This document shows positions 49,956 through 59,457 of a stretch of DNA of 64,000 nt, in pieces. The notes under the pieces are model-generated. The model was given only the letters and a program-made list of their open reading frames with translations. It did not search any database and had not been told where the DNA came from. How positions within the stretch are numbered: position 1 is the stretch's first letter; each line of letters begins with the position of its first letter. The position numbers were made by a program, and so were the translations under genes. The stretch covers positions 49,733 to 113,732 of the forward strand of contig NZ_SMMA01000059.1 in assembly GCF_009711345.1 (NCBI RefSeq). Direction: 5' to 3'. The stretch comes from Pseudovibrio flavus. GTDB taxonomy: Bacteria; Pseudomonadota; Alphaproteobacteria; Rhizobiales; Stappiaceae.

Positions 49956-51441
49956 GCATCGCCTCCCCTTGGTCAGCAGCATCAAGAGCTTCAGCTAGGC
50001 GGCGCTCTTCACCAAAGTAACGGGCACGCTCCCAGAACAACGGACGGCCAATACCGGTTGAACGGTGACGCCCCAGAAGACGTCCGTTGGCATCCTCACC
50101 TTGAATGTCATAGACGAAGATGTCCTGCGTTGTGATGACATCACCTTCCATGCCGACCACCTCGGTAATGTGGGTGATGCGGCGGGAACCATCGCGCAAG
50201 CGAGCTGCCTGCACAATCACATCAACGGAACCAGCGATAATTTCGCGTACCGTTCGGGAAGGCAGACTGAAACCGCCCATGGCAATCATCGATTCCATAC
50301 GCTTCAAGCATTCACGAGGAGAGTTGGAGTGGATGGTACCCATGGAACCGTCATGGCCTGTGTTCATTGCCTGAAGAAGGTCAAACACCTCGGAGCCACG
50401 AACCTCACCCACGATAATCCGCTCCGGGCGCATACGCAGGCAGTTTTTGACCAAATCCGTCATAGTAATCTGGCCCTCACCCTCCAAGTTCGGCGGGCGG
50501 GTTTCCAGGCGTACCACATGTGGCTGTTGAAGCTGCAGTTCCGCACTATCCTCACAAGTGATGATGCGCTCAGTAGAATCAATGTAACGGGTTAGGCAGT
50601 TAAGAAGGGTCGTTTTACCCGAGCCTGTACCGCCTGAAATAATGACGTTACAGCGAACACGACCAATGATTTCGAGAATGCGTGCGCCTTCTTCGGAAAT
50701 AGACCCGAAGCGCACCAACTGGTCGAGTGTTAGCTTGTCTTTTTTAAACTTACGAATTGTGAGCGCTGGCCCGTCCAATGACAGAGGCGGACCAATAACG
50801 TTCACACGAGAACCATCTGGCAAGCGGGCATCACAGATCGGGCTGGATTCATCAACACGGCGGCCAACCTGAGACACGATACGCTGACAGATATTCATCA
50901 GCTGCTTGTTGTCTCGGAACTGAATGCCGGTTTTTTCAACCTTGCCGCTGGTTTCGATGTAAACAGTATCTGCGCCGTTGACCATGATATCGGCGATATC
51001 ATCGCGTGCTAGCAGCGGCTCAAGCGGACCATAACCAAGCACATCGTTACAAATGTCGTCGAGCAGCTCTTCCTGCTCAGAGATCGACATCATCACATTT
51101 TTAAGGGCGATGATATCGTTCACGACATCGCGGATTTCCTCACGCGCATCATCCGGCCCAAGACGTGCCAACTGCGAAAGGTCGATAGCCTCAACCAATG
51201 CATTGAATATTGATGCCTTGACCTCGTAGTAGTCATCGTTGCGCTTGGATGGCGCTGCGCCCCCACGAGAAGAAGGCAGTTGCTCTTCTGTCTTGAAGGC
51301 TTGCACGTCTTCTTGAACAACAACTTCAGCATGCTGTGACTGTGTCGGCGCTGGTGCGGCAGCAGGTGATACGCCGCCTAAACCCGCGCCGGTCGGTTGT
51401 GCCGTAGTTTTTGGAGAACCGCGCTTTCCAAACATTGCCAA
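49948..51441 (-). CDS. cpaF: CpaF/TadA pilus assembly ATPase
   Basis: 497 residues. After a Pro/Ala/Gln-rich lead (1-80) comes the secretion-ATPase body with Walker [17 protein letters not shown] (near 270), Asp box, [20 protein letters not shown] (Walker B) and the His box [15 protein letters not shown]. It powers Flp pilus extension as a hexamer. It starts 20 bases after cpaE and overlaps tadB. The CpaF name fits the alphaproteobacterial gene order. Confidence 0.96.
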   Translation of the reverse strand: MAMFGKRGSPKTTAQPTGAGLGGVSPAAAPAPTQSQHAEVVVQEDVQAFKTEEQLPSSRGGAAPSKRNDDYYEVKASIFNALVEAIDLSQLARLGPDDAREEIRDVVNDIIALKNVMMSISEQEELLDDICNDVLGYGPLEPLLARDDIADIMVNGADTVYIETSGKVEKTGIQFRDNKQLMNICQRIVSQVGRRVDESSPICDARLPDGSRVNVIGPPLSLDGPALTIRKFKKDKLTLDQLVRFGSISEEGARILEIIGRVRCNVIISGGTGSGKTTLLNCLTRYIDSTERIITCEDSAELQLQQPHVVRLETRPPNLEGEGQITMTDLVKNCLRMRPERIIVGEVRGSEVFDLLQAMNTGHDGSMGTIHSNSPRECLKRMESMIAMGGFSLPSRTVREIIAGSVDVIVQAARLRDGSRRITHITEVVGMEGDVITTQDIFVYDIQGEDANGRLLGRHRSTGIGRPLFWERARYFGEERRLAEALDAADQGEAMHA

Positions 51442-51461
51442 GGCCCTATACGCTTACTGGT

Positions 51462-52742
51462 TTAACCGGCTTTCTTGCGTGTCAGTTTCGCAAGGAGTGG
51501 TCCTAGAAGAGAAAATTTGGTCAGTTTGCCTTCACGGCGACCTAGAACGACGGACGCCACTTCATCAAACAACTGTGTGATCTGATGCTTTGGACTGTGC
51601 TCACCAATCATCTGCCCGTTGTTTGCCGCTGTTCCGAAGGTCTGCCCGTCGAACGGGATTGGCGGCAAGGCATTCACCTGCAACGCGCTGACAAACTCTT
51701 CCGGCTTGATTTCCGGACGCTTTGGCAGGCCGGTTTTATTGAGCAGAAGAAACGGTTTTTTGTCGTTTGGACGAAGTTGAAGCAGCGTATCGACAATGTT
51801 CTTCGCGTTACGCAGGTTTGCCAGATCTGGCTCGGCAACAATGATGACATCATCAACCGTTGCCAAGATACGCTTCGTCCAGCCGTTCCATGAATGGGGA
51901 ACATCCAGAATAACGTTCGGCGTTCCTTTGCGCATGACTTCTACAAGGGTATCAAACTGATCCTCATTGAAGTCATAGGTGCGATCCAAACTTGCCGGTG
52001 CCGTCAGCAGGCTAAGGCGATCATTGGACTTGAAGTACAGGCGGTCCAAAAGGATTTCATCAAGACGCTCAGGAACAGCAATGGCCTCAGCTACCCCTTG
52101 CAAAGGGTCCTGATTGAAATCCAGCCCAACAGTTCCGAACGGCAGGTCCAAATCGGCAAGCGCTACATCGCTATCCATGCCCTTTGAAATCGCCCAGGAA
52201 ATATTGTGAGCAATAGTGGATGCACCGCAGCCGCCACGCGCACCGATAACCGCAATGATACGACCAAGCGGGTCGGCATTCGGCTCGCAGTACAGGTGAG
52301 AAATATTGGAAATGAAGTCCTGAATTCCAACCGGACCAACGAGGTACTCGCTGATGCCGAAAGAGATCAACTCACGGTACAGGTTCACGTCATTGATGCG
52401 GCCAATGATCAAAACCTTGGTTCCAGAATCGCAAACTTCTGAAAGCTTATCGAGCGCTTCCATAAGCTCTTGAGTGGACATATCACTTTCAAGAACAAGC
52501 AGGTTCGGTGTCGGCGCTGTTTCATAAAACGCGATAGCTGCGCTTACGCCGCCCATCATCACCTTGGTGTGGGCCTTGTTCATTCGGCGGTCCAGCGCGG
52601 CCGCCTCGATCATGTCTTTCGTGTCACCAGAAAAACAGAAAGCCTGAATTGAGATACGCGGAACAGGCAGGTACTTGTAAGGTGCCAGATTGTTCTCGTT
52701 CTCGCCGGAATGCTGATCCAAAGAATATGCGTATTCGCTCAT
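51462..52742 (-). CDS. cpaE: CpaE, MinD/ParA-like pilus localisation ATPase
   Basis: 426 residues. An N-terminal receiver-like domain (~30-150, with VLIIGRINDVNLYRELISFG) lacks a clear phospho-acceptor; the P-loop domain starts near 165 with the deviant Walker A motif VIGARGGCGASTIAHN, followed by LADLDLPFGTVGLDF and LDVPHSWNGWTKR. CpaE proteins place the pilus machine at the cell pole or regulate it. The gene sits between cpaD and cpaF. Confidence 0.94.
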   Translation of the reverse strand: MSEYAYSLDQHSGENENNLAPYKYLPVPRISIQAFCFSGDTKDMIEAAALDRRMNKAHTKVMMGGVSAAIAFYETAPTPNLLVLESDMSTQELMEALDKLSEVCDSGTKVLIIGRINDVNLYRELISFGISEYLVGPVGIQDFISNISHLYCEPNADPLGRIIAVIGARGGCGASTIAHNISWAISKGMDSDVALADLDLPFGTVGLDFNQDPLQGVAEAIAVPERLDEILLDRLYFKSNDRLSLLTAPASLDRTYDFNEDQFDTLVEVMRKGTPNVILDVPHSWNGWTKRILATVDDVIIVAEPDLANLRNAKNIVDTLLQLRPNDKKPFLLLNKTGLPKRPEIKPEEFVSALQVNALPPIPFDGQTFGTAANNGQMIGEHSPKHQITQLFDEVASVVLGRREGKLTKFSLLGPLLAKLTRKKAG

Positions 52743-52751
52743 CCCGACCTC

Positions 52752-53465
52752 CTACTTAACGTCTGAAGCAGTCGCACCATCACCTTCCGCCACTTGGGAC
52801 GATGTGGTCTGTCCACCCCTATATTTCTTAAATACCGTGTCGCGGCGCACACCATCTGCCGGAGTAGATGCACTCGGGTAGATCAGGTCGGACGGATTAT
52901 CGACCATGGCTGCAAGATTGGCTTGGGTCGCGCAACCAAAGTTCTGATAGTTCGTGTTTTCGGGTGACCCGATGAGGTTCTCCGGCCACTGTCCGCACTT
53001 CTTAACGACAGCTTTCATGCGTGTGTAAGAGACGCGAACCGGCCCAGACGCCTGCGCATCACCGACCGGATAGGTTCTCACAACAACTTTGGAAGGCTCA
53101 GCGCCACCCTGCTTCAAGGCTGAACGCATTGAAGGAACAATGGCTTTTGCAGCACGAGAATTTGCAGCGCCAGAAGGGATTAGCACTTCGATGAAGCCAT
53201 TGCCGTCCGCTTTCGCTTGCTGGGCAAAGGCGGTCAAAGCGCCCTTCATCTGGCGACTCAACCCGCGTGTGGATGCGCCAATCGGCAGATCCATGTTCTC
53301 TTGAGCCTCAGTAATTACAATCGGATGGTTCTTCCGGTAATCGAACGCGGAGAGCGGGAGCGGTTCTACCGGCGGCTCTGCTTTATTGCAGGCAGACAGA
53401 GCCAAGGAAGACAACACCACGGCAGCAAGAACAAAGCTGCCTTTTTTGGGGTTGGAAACGAACAT
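52752..53465 (-). CDS. cpaD: CpaD family pilus assembly lipoprotein
   Basis: 237 residues. Lipoprotein signal with lipobox LSAC (Cys26), then the CpaD domain: DYRKNHPIVITEAQENMDLPI, RAAKAIVPSMRSALKQGG and FGCATQANLAAMVDNPSDLI, all typical. The outer-membrane lipoprotein assists secretin function. It ends in a variable tail. It lies 14 bases after cpaC and 9 before cpaE. Confidence 0.94.
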   Translation of the reverse strand: MFVSNPKKGSFVLAAVVLSSLALSACNKAEPPVEPLPLSAFDYRKNHPIVITEAQENMDLPIGASTRGLSRQMKGALTAFAQQAKADGNGFIEVLIPSGAANSRAAKAIVPSMRSALKQGGAEPSKVVVRTYPVGDAQASGPVRVSYTRMKAVVKKCGQWPENLIGSPENTNYQNFGCATQANLAAMVDNPSDLIYPSASTPADGVRRDTVFKKYRGGQTTSSQVAEGDGATASDVK

Positions 53466-53479
53466 CTTTATTCAGCCCC

Positions 53480-54916
53480 CTACTCGTAAATGTATCCGAT
53501 CTCGCCGCGATACTCGCCCTTCACAGGGGCATCGCTGTTGCTGTAGATCCGGTTCAATTGATTAAAGAATACGGTTCCAACATCGCTTGGAGGTGCCAAG
53601 TTGTCTGTTGGGCGTGCCATCTGGGTTTGCGATACAGCCCGCACCACGTAAGGCGTTACGAACACCACGAGTTCGGTCTGGTCGTTGATGAAATCGCGAC
53701 TTTTGAAGAGCGGCCCCAGAACAGGCAGATCACGAAGACCTGGAACGCCGGAAATCTGCTGCTGGTAGTTATCCCGCAACAACCCGGCCATAACGATGGT
53801 ACCGCCGGACGGGACCTCAACGGTGGACTCTGCACGGCGAACAGAAAGCGCGGAGACCGCAATGCCGTTGGCAATATTGATGGCACCGTCTGAAGAAAGC
53901 TCACTAACCTCGGTTTTCACCCGCAGCTTAATGCGGCCACTGCTCAACACCATCGGTGTAAAGTCCAGTCCGACACCGTAAGGTTTGAACTCAAGCGAGA
54001 TTTTGCCATCTTCATAGCCGGTTGGAATAGGAAATTCACCACCGGCAAGGAAGCTAGCGTTCTCACCCGAAACAGCCACGAGGGTTGGCTCGGCAAGTGT
54101 GCGCATAACGCCGTCTTGCTGCAGTGCCTTTACACGGGCCTGAATTTGGGTCGCGCCAGCTGAGAAACCTCCGCCAAGTACAGCTTGGTTTGTAACGGCC
54201 GGGTTCACCTTGAACGAATTCTCGTTGATGAAGCCAACACCAAAATTACCAAATCCAATAGAGCCGGATAGATCCACACCTAGCTGTTTGACAATGGTGC
54301 GGCTTACTTCCGCCACCTGAACACGAAGCTGAACCTGATCTTTTTCTGCAACAGCAACAGCGCTGTAGACCTTGTTTTCATCGCCAGTAAACTTGCGGGC
54401 AATATCAAGCGCGAGCTGAGCATCATGGGCAGAGACAGCCGTACCACTCAAGATCACATTGTCATTGATCATCTCGGTTGTGATTGCCGAGTTAGGCAGT
54501 AGGCGGTCAAGAAGCTGGGAAAGGTCCGTCGGATCGGACTGTACGGTTACACGCAACGAGGCTATCTGCTGCCCGCCGTCACCAAACAGCACCACACTTG
54601 CCTGACCAACCTTTTTGCCAACCACATAAAGCCGGTTTTTGCTTGTTACCACAGCATCAAGAATGGTCGGCTCGGAAACCAAAACATCGCGCAGCGCGCT
54701 CTGGCTTTCGATAACTACCGAACGCCCCGCGCCCACGCTAATTGCTTTGGGCGTAGATGCGCTATTCTTCTCAATAAGAATTGAACTCGGAAACCCCTGA
54801 GCAGCGGCGCTTAAAGGTACAAACGCCGGTAGCGCCAAGAGGAAACAAGCAATGAGGGACCAAGCGGACAAACGTGCGCTAAACCCCCGAGCCAACATTT
54901 CTTTAAAAACAGTCAT
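53480..54916 (-). CDS. cpaC: CpaC secretin, outer-membrane channel of the Flp pilus
   Basis: 478 residues. Signal peptide (SLIACFLLALPAFVPLSAAA), pilus-formation N-terminal domain (GRSVVIESQSALRDVLVSEP), a BON-type domain with NVILSGTAVSAHDAQLALDI, and the secretin core from about 240 (VRVQVAEVSRTIVKQLGVDL-like strand, PSGGTIVMAGLLRDN, GVPGLRDLPVLGPLFKSRD). Forms the multimeric channel for the pilus. It lies between cpaB and cpaD. Confidence 0.95.
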   Translation of the reverse strand: MTVFKEMLARGFSARLSAWSLIACFLLALPAFVPLSAAAQGFPSSILIEKNSASTPKAISVGAGRSVVIESQSALRDVLVSEPTILDAVVTSKNRLYVVGKKVGQASVVLFGDGGQQIASLRVTVQSDPTDLSQLLDRLLPNSAITTEMINDNVILSGTAVSAHDAQLALDIARKFTGDENKVYSAVAVAEKDQVQLRVQVAEVSRTIVKQLGVDLSGSIGFGNFGVGFINENSFKVNPAVTNQAVLGGGFSAGATQIQARVKALQQDGVMRTLAEPTLVAVSGENASFLAGGEFPIPTGYEDGKISLEFKPYGVGLDFTPMVLSSGRIKLRVKTEVSELSSDGAINIANGIAVSALSVRRAESTVEVPSGGTIVMAGLLRDNYQQQISGVPGLRDLPVLGPLFKSRDFINDQTELVVFVTPYVVRAVSQTQMARPTDNLAPPSDVGTVFFNQLNRIYSNSDAPVKGEYRGEIGYIYE

Positions 54917-54940
54917 GTGCTCTCTTGCCCTACCTTAAAA

Positions 54941-55714
54941 CTATTGATTAGAGCCGGCATGTGAAGGGATGCCGTACTTAACGAAAGTGAGTGAACCACG
55001 CCCTTCAACCGGCTCGTCATTGCCGTCCTCAGAATCTTCAGCGGAGCGAAGGGCAAGTGAAATCGTTCCCATGTTTTGTGCACGGGCCATGATTTCGGTT
55101 TGGCGTGGAGTGAGTTCCAGTGTGGCGGTTTTTTCCGGTGTCAGCGTCTTGTCTTGCTGCTCGCCAGCTGTCTTGTCGTCAATCGCCAAGACGCGCACGT
55201 TCTCTAGAACTGTTTCGCTGTAAATGCCGCCGTTGTTGTTGCGCGTAACGATCACATCAACCTTGTCACCGGGCAAAACAAAACCGCCTGCCATGGTCAC
55301 CAGCTTTACGGAAACGCCAATGGCGCGCTTGCCCTTTGGCAAAATGGCCGCCATAAACCCGCGCTCGGTTGCAATCAAACGTTCCTCGCGGATCGGCTCA
55401 CCGTGGTACATGGGAGCGCGAGCAATACGTCCGATAAGATCGCTGCGGGCTTGTGGGTAGGACGCTTTAACAATCGCTCCTTCAGAAAGAGCATCTGAAG
55501 GCCATTGCACCCATTTGAGGTCTTCGGGCTGGAGCGGCTGTCCCAACTTGATATCGCGAGCGACAACCAGCAATTCGTCAGTTTTTACCGCTTCTGGCTG
55601 TGACGCAGCAACGTCAGACCGCGCTGGTCTATCACCCATACGGAGAACCAGAAGGGAAGCAATCAAACCGGCGCCAATTGCAACCGCAAGCACTAGGAAA
55701 CGCCCAACTCTCAT
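54941..55714 (-). CDS. cpaB: CpaB/RcpC pilus assembly protein
   Basis: 257 residues: N-terminal helix (FLVLAVAIGAGLIASLLVLRM), a SAF domain at about 45-110 (VVARDIKLGQPLQPEDLKWV) and the RcpC domain (GKRAIGVSVKLVTMAGGFVL, PGDKVDVIVTRN, TATLELTPRQTEIMARAQNMG). A periplasmic, membrane-anchored part of the pilus machine, perhaps binding peptidoglycan. First gene after a 209-base gap that follows cpaA, so a second promoter is likely here. Confidence 0.94.
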   Translation of the reverse strand: MRVGRFLVLAVAIGAGLIASLLVLRMGDRPARSDVAASQPEAVKTDELLVVARDIKLGQPLQPEDLKWVQWPSDALSEGAIVKASYPQARSDLIGRIARAPMYHGEPIREERLIATERGFMAAILPKGKRAIGVSVKLVTMAGGFVLPGDKVDVIVTRNNNGGIYSETVLENVRVLAIDDKTAGEQQDKTLTPEKTATLELTPRQTEIMARAQNMGTISLALRSAEDSEDGNDEPVEGRGSLTFVKYGIPSHAGSNQ

Positions 55715-55781
55715 GTCTCGACAAACCTTTTCCGTTCTGCCTCATTGGCAAATCATTAACCCTAAGGCTCGTCGAAATTGG

Positions 55782-55796
55782 TCAAGACATAGTTAA
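55782..55796. promoter_or_regulatory. CtrA-like box upstream of cpaB
   Basis: On the minus strand TTAA-CTATGTC-TTGA, one mismatch from the TTAA-N7-TTAA site of CtrA, 68-82 bases before the cpaB start. Pilus genes are CtrA targets in Caulobacter. A/T-rich DNA produces such matches by chance, so this is weak. Confidence 0.3.
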
Positions 55797-55923
55797 TATT
55801 GACCAGTTTATATTAAATTGGAAATTAGCGCATAATATTCATGACGTTAGGATAAGATATATCAACCAACGCCCGAATGGTTACTGCCCATTAATAATTA
55901 AATTGAAGTAGCTATACTTTAGT

Positions 55924-56484
55924 CTAGAAGCCAGAGGCTGCTATCTCGAACCAGAAAGTCTTCGGATAAACCTGAAGAGCGGCAATAGCTATCGCAATAC
56001 CGTAGGGTATGCCGGTTTTCTTATCATGAAGTTTGAGAACCCAATCATAGCGCTGAGCAAAAGCAGGAATGACTGGAACACTGCGAAACACGAGCAAAAC
56101 GAGAGTGAGGATCGCCCCGTAAATAGCCATCTGGAGAAGGAAGGCGATAGTTACGGAAGAGTAGCCAAGCCAGAGCGCGATACCGGCTGCAAATTTTGCA
56201 TCTCCACCACCCATCACGCCCAGAGCGAACAGGCCAAAGCCCGCTGCCAAAACGCAGAATCCGATAAGCAGGTGTAGTCCTACATCCTTGATTGGGAGGG
56301 GAATAGCAAAAGCAAGAACAACGAAACCGGCAAGCAACAAGAGTGAGATCTTGTTTGGAATAGTCATCGTGAACAGGTCCGAGAATGCTGCATACAGCAT
56401 TAGTAGCGGAAACAGAACCATGAGTGCTGCCAAGACCATTCCAGATGCATCCGTCGTTAATACGTAAAAACTACTCACAACCAT
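55924..56484 (-). CDS. cpaA: CpaA prepilin peptidase (TadV)
   Basis: 186 residues, six helices, type IV prepilin peptidase family A24. The two catalytic Asp are in FSDLFTMTIPNKIS (about 36) and MGGGDAKFAAGIALW (about 95, GxGD-type). No N-terminal methylase domain, as usual for TadV/CpaA. It processes the Flp pilin and TadE-like pseudopilins. It lies 57 bases after the pilin gene. Confidence 0.93.
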   Translation of the reverse strand: MVVSSFYVLTTDASGMVLAALMVLFPLLMLYAAFSDLFTMTIPNKISLLLLAGFVVLAFAIPLPIKDVGLHLLIGFCVLAAGFGLFALGVMGGGDAKFAAGIALWLGYSSVTIAFLLQMAIYGAILTLVLLVFRSVPVIPAFAQRYDWVLKLHDKKTGIPYGIAIAIAALQVYPKTFWFEIAASGF

Positions 56485-56541
56485 TAATGGGGGTGATTTG
56501 GATAATACAATGTTAACGAGGCTACGAAGTCTTAACTAAAT

Positions 56542-56721
56542 TTATCCGGTTAGTCCCATTGAAAGTGTGAGCGCAGAGAGGATCTGCGAAAGATGGGAAC
56601 CTTCGATTGAAGCTGTTGTAATGAGGGAAATGGCGATTAAACCGCCGATCAGACCGTACTCTACGGCTAAGGAACCACGCTCTTCCCTTGCGAATTCTGC
56701 TAGTATTTTTAACAGGTTCAT
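56542..56721 (-). CDS. pilA: Flp/Fap-type major pilin
   Basis: A 59-residue prepilin: basic leader ending REERG, cleavage after Gly17 giving SLAVEYGLIGGLIAISLIT, with Glu5 and Tyr6 of the Flp motif, and a hydrophobic helix. The ATG at 56721 is chosen for the normal leader length; a longer frame is rejected. Only one Flp gene is visible. Placed at the head of the cpa genes. Confidence 0.92.
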   Translation of the reverse strand: MNLLKILAEFAREERGSLAVEYGLIGGLIAISLITTASIEGSHLSQILSALTLSMGLTG

Positions 56722-56848
56722 TCCACTGCCTTTCAAAACTTTGCTTATCACAGAGTAGAAAGGCGGAGTTTCGCAGTGGTGAACAAAGAGCACCGCGCGG
56801 CCCTTGGATTTTTAGGGACGCGTGGCGCTGCCATTGATTTTTGGTGGG

Positions 56849-57793
56849 TTAGTAACCGGCGCTACGGTTCACGACGTTTTTCAATGGTCGTCCAGCTTCA
56901 TATTCTGCAATCTGGTCGGCCACATAACGACTCAGTGCATCCGGTTCGCTTTCAGCGGCAACGTGTGGTGTCACAATGCAGTTCGGCAATGCCCAGAGTT
57001 CACTTTGGGAATCAAGAGGTTCAACTGCAAAGACATCAATGCTCGCGCCTTTCAGCGTTCCATCTTTGAGCGCCTTTACAAGATCGCCTTCAACCTGCGT
57101 GCCACCGCGCCCTGCGTTTACGTAGACTGGAGCGCCGCCTTTGCCATCCTTTGCCAGTTTGGAGAGGAAGGCATAGTCGACCAGCCCCTCTGTTGCTGGG
57201 GTAAACGGGAGGAGATTAACGAGAATATCTGTTCGCGCCAAAAAGGCATCCAACTGATCTGCTCCGTGGTAGCTATCAATGCCGTCCACGTGCTTGGCAG
57301 AACGGGACCAGCCAGCAACTTTAAAGCCTAAACCAGCCAATGCCTTAGCAGCATCTGCGCCAAGCTCACCTAGCCCCAAGATACCAACACGAATGTCAGA
57401 AGCTGCCGGCTGGGAGTGGCTTTTCCAATTCGCCTGCGCTTGCTGGTGCGAATAAGTCAGCTGATCGCGGTGATGAAGAAGAACTTGAAGTGTAACCCAT
57501 TCGGTCATACGCATAGTGAGGTTTTTATCGACGATACGAACGATTGGTACGTCTGGTAGTTTCGCACTGCCAAGAAGGTGATCAACCCCCGCTCCAAGGG
57601 AGAAGATAACTTCCACATTGGGAAAGGCATTCAAGGCTTCTTCCGGTGCCTTCCACGCCAGAAGATAGCGAACACTTTCAGCGGACTGCGCGGCCGTTTC
57701 CCATGCTTCCACAGAGCGGTTCGGCAACACCTTTTGCATGCGCTCTACCCACGCATCGGGATCAAAGTTCTTTACAGCAATAGCGAGAGACAT
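56849..57793 (-). CDS. ghrA: Glyoxylate/hydroxypyruvate reductase A
   Basis: 314 residues of the D-isomer-specific 2-hydroxyacid dehydrogenase family, GhrA branch (long WKAPEEALNAFPNVEVIFSL lead). NAD(P) site GILGLGELGADAAKAL near 142, catalytic Arg in NAGRGGTQVEGDL, Glu in FAVEPL and His in TPHVAAESEP. It reduces glyoxylate and hydroxypyruvate. It lies downstream of the nitrilase gene on the same strand with 86 bases between. Confidence 0.92.
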   Translation of the reverse strand: MSLAIAVKNFDPDAWVERMQKVLPNRSVEAWETAAQSAESVRYLLAWKAPEEALNAFPNVEVIFSLGAGVDHLLGSAKLPDVPIVRIVDKNLTMRMTEWVTLQVLLHHRDQLTYSHQQAQANWKSHSQPAASDIRVGILGLGELGADAAKALAGLGFKVAGWSRSAKHVDGIDSYHGADQLDAFLARTDILVNLLPFTPATEGLVDYAFLSKLAKDGKGGAPVYVNAGRGGTQVEGDLVKALKDGTLKGASIDVFAVEPLDSQSELWALPNCIVTPHVAAESEPDALSRYVADQIAEYEAGRPLKNVVNRSAGY

Positions 57794-57879
57794 CCGCGGC
57801 CTTTAACAATTAAAATCAATTCGTTAGAGCGCGGCAGAATCTACTCCGCCGCACTACCCCAACGCATTTTTAGCGCTGT

Positions 57880-58887
57880 TTAGTCATCAATGAAAGTCGC
57901 AACACCTTGGCGGGTACGATCAACCACCAAACGGGTTACATCAGGCCTGCTGTAGTGTCCGGTCGGATCGAAGTTCTGCCGTTCACCGCGCACCAGAGCA
58001 TGATCGATCTCAGCGGTGATAAGCACTTCCTTACCAACTTGAGGCTCAACCACGAATGAGCCATCCGGAGCTGCGATACACGAGCCACCATTTGCGAAAA
58101 ACTCGTCGCCGCCAGCCAGAATTTCATCGAGTGCTGGCGTATCTTCAGGAAAGTCCTCCGGGCGCATAAGTCCACTTGCCGCGACCACGTAAGAGCGAGC
58201 TTCCTTGGCAATTACCTGCATTAAATCAAAGGTGTTGTGCAGACCGCCCGGCCAAACGGAGATGTGAAGATCTTCCCCTTGCGCGTAAAGAGCTGCGCGG
58301 GAAAGCGGCATCCAGTTTTCAAAGCAGTTCAAACCGCCAACCTTGAACGCACCAAGATCATGAACGCGAAGGCCGTGACCATCACCTTGCGCCCATGCCA
58401 GACGCTCTTCGTAGGTCGGGTGTAATTTACGGTGAACAGATCCGATTTTACCCGCGCCCGTTATATAGACAAGCGAACAATAAAGGCTGTGTCCGGAGCG
58501 ATCACGCGCGCGCTCCATGATGCCTAAGTATACTGAAATACCGTAGGTTTTCGCCATCTCACAAACGCCGTCGAGATGACCTGCATCGATATCGACACCT
58601 TGGTCTACGTACTGGGCATAAATGGCTTTTTGCTTGGCGTCGTTAAATCGTGCGCCGTCGGTGCGCTCCAGCCAGAACGGGTATCCGGGAACCAGCGCTT
58701 CACCAAAACTGACAAGTTTACAATTCTCTTTTCCAGCAAGTTCAATGCAAGCACAGACCTTTTCAAGTGTCGCATCGCGCTTCAGCCAGACTGGTGCCAT
58801 TTGCACGACGCCGATCTTCAATAGGTCCGCTGATGATGGGTTTGAGCCCTTACTTTGTGCGCTAATAATTTCCATCAATTCACTCAT
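57880..58887 (-). CDS. Nitrilase-family carbon-nitrogen hydrolase
   Basis: 335 residues from the ATG at 58887. The catalytic triad is visible: Glu in SFGEALVPGYPFWLER, Lys in HRKLHPTYEERLAW and Cys in GGLNCFENWMPLSR. This FxE...HRKL...CxEN(W/H) pattern marks true nitrilases (branch 1, aliphatic or arylacetonitrilase), which turn nitriles into acids and ammonia. Its start overlaps the end of the VOC-family gene by one base (TGATG), so both are co-translated. Substrate unknown. Confidence 0.92.
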   Translation of the reverse strand: MSELMEIISAQSKGSNPSSADLLKIGVVQMAPVWLKRDATLEKVCACIELAGKENCKLVSFGEALVPGYPFWLERTDGARFNDAKQKAIYAQYVDQGVDIDAGHLDGVCEMAKTYGISVYLGIMERARDRSGHSLYCSLVYITGAGKIGSVHRKLHPTYEERLAWAQGDGHGLRVHDLGAFKVGGLNCFENWMPLSRAALYAQGEDLHISVWPGGLHNTFDLMQVIAKEARSYVVAASGLMRPEDFPEDTPALDEILAGGDEFFANGGSCIAAPDGSFVVEPQVGKEVLITAEIDHALVRGERQNFDPTGHYSRPDVTRLVVDRTRQGVATFIDD

Positions 58888-59318
58888 CACTTGCTTGCAA
58901 AAATACCTTCATCCGAACCAAAGCCTTTAAATTCCAAGGCGTTGCCAGATGGGTCGAGAATAAAGAACGTTGCCTGTTCGCCAGCTTGTCCCTCAAAACG
59001 GACTTTCGGCTCCAGTACCCATTTGATGCCTTCGGCAGCTTTCAGCCGTTCAGCCAGTTCGCGCCATTGCACCATGGTGAGCACCACCCCGAAATGGGGG
59101 ATAGGTACCGCGTCTCCATCAACAGCGCCGCAGGAATCATCATTACTATTCAATGAAGTAGGTCGAAGGTGAGCGGACATTTGATGCCCATAAAGATCGA
59201 AGTCGATCCACTTTCCTGCACTTTCGCGGCCAATATCGCAGCCAAGAATATTGCAGTAAAAGTCTCGGGTCTTTTCCAGATCTACTACCGGAAAAGCCAA
59301 GTGAAACGGACGTATCAT
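58887..59318 (-). CDS. VOC-superfamily (glyoxalase-like) protein
   Basis: 143 residues from the ATG at 59318 (GGAG 10 bases upstream; a 34-codon extension is rejected). Two beta-alpha-beta-beta-beta units: FHLAFPVVDLEKTRDFYCNI and PHFGVVLTMVQWRELAERL, ending FILDPSGNALEFKGF with metal-type Glu; first-unit His is in RPFHLA and another in PIPHFG. Either a lyase/dioxygenase-type or ligand-binding protein. It is translationally coupled to the nitrilase, so the two probably act on one substrate. Confidence 0.87.
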   Translation of the reverse strand: MIRPFHLAFPVVDLEKTRDFYCNILGCDIGRESAGKWIDFDLYGHQMSAHLRPTSLNSNDDSCGAVDGDAVPIPHFGVVLTMVQWRELAERLKAAEGIKWVLEPKVRFEGQAGEQATFFILDPSGNALEFKGFGSDEGIFASK

Positions 59319-59457
59319 TTTATGTAACTCCCCACCAGACAAATAGGAGTGCCTTTTCGGCATTCGGTTTATCTGTAAGGGGTTAAACACATATAGAAAA
59401 GCACTTACACCAACTTTCATTCTCGATAATTGGCATAAGACTGTAGCGCTTCAGCCG

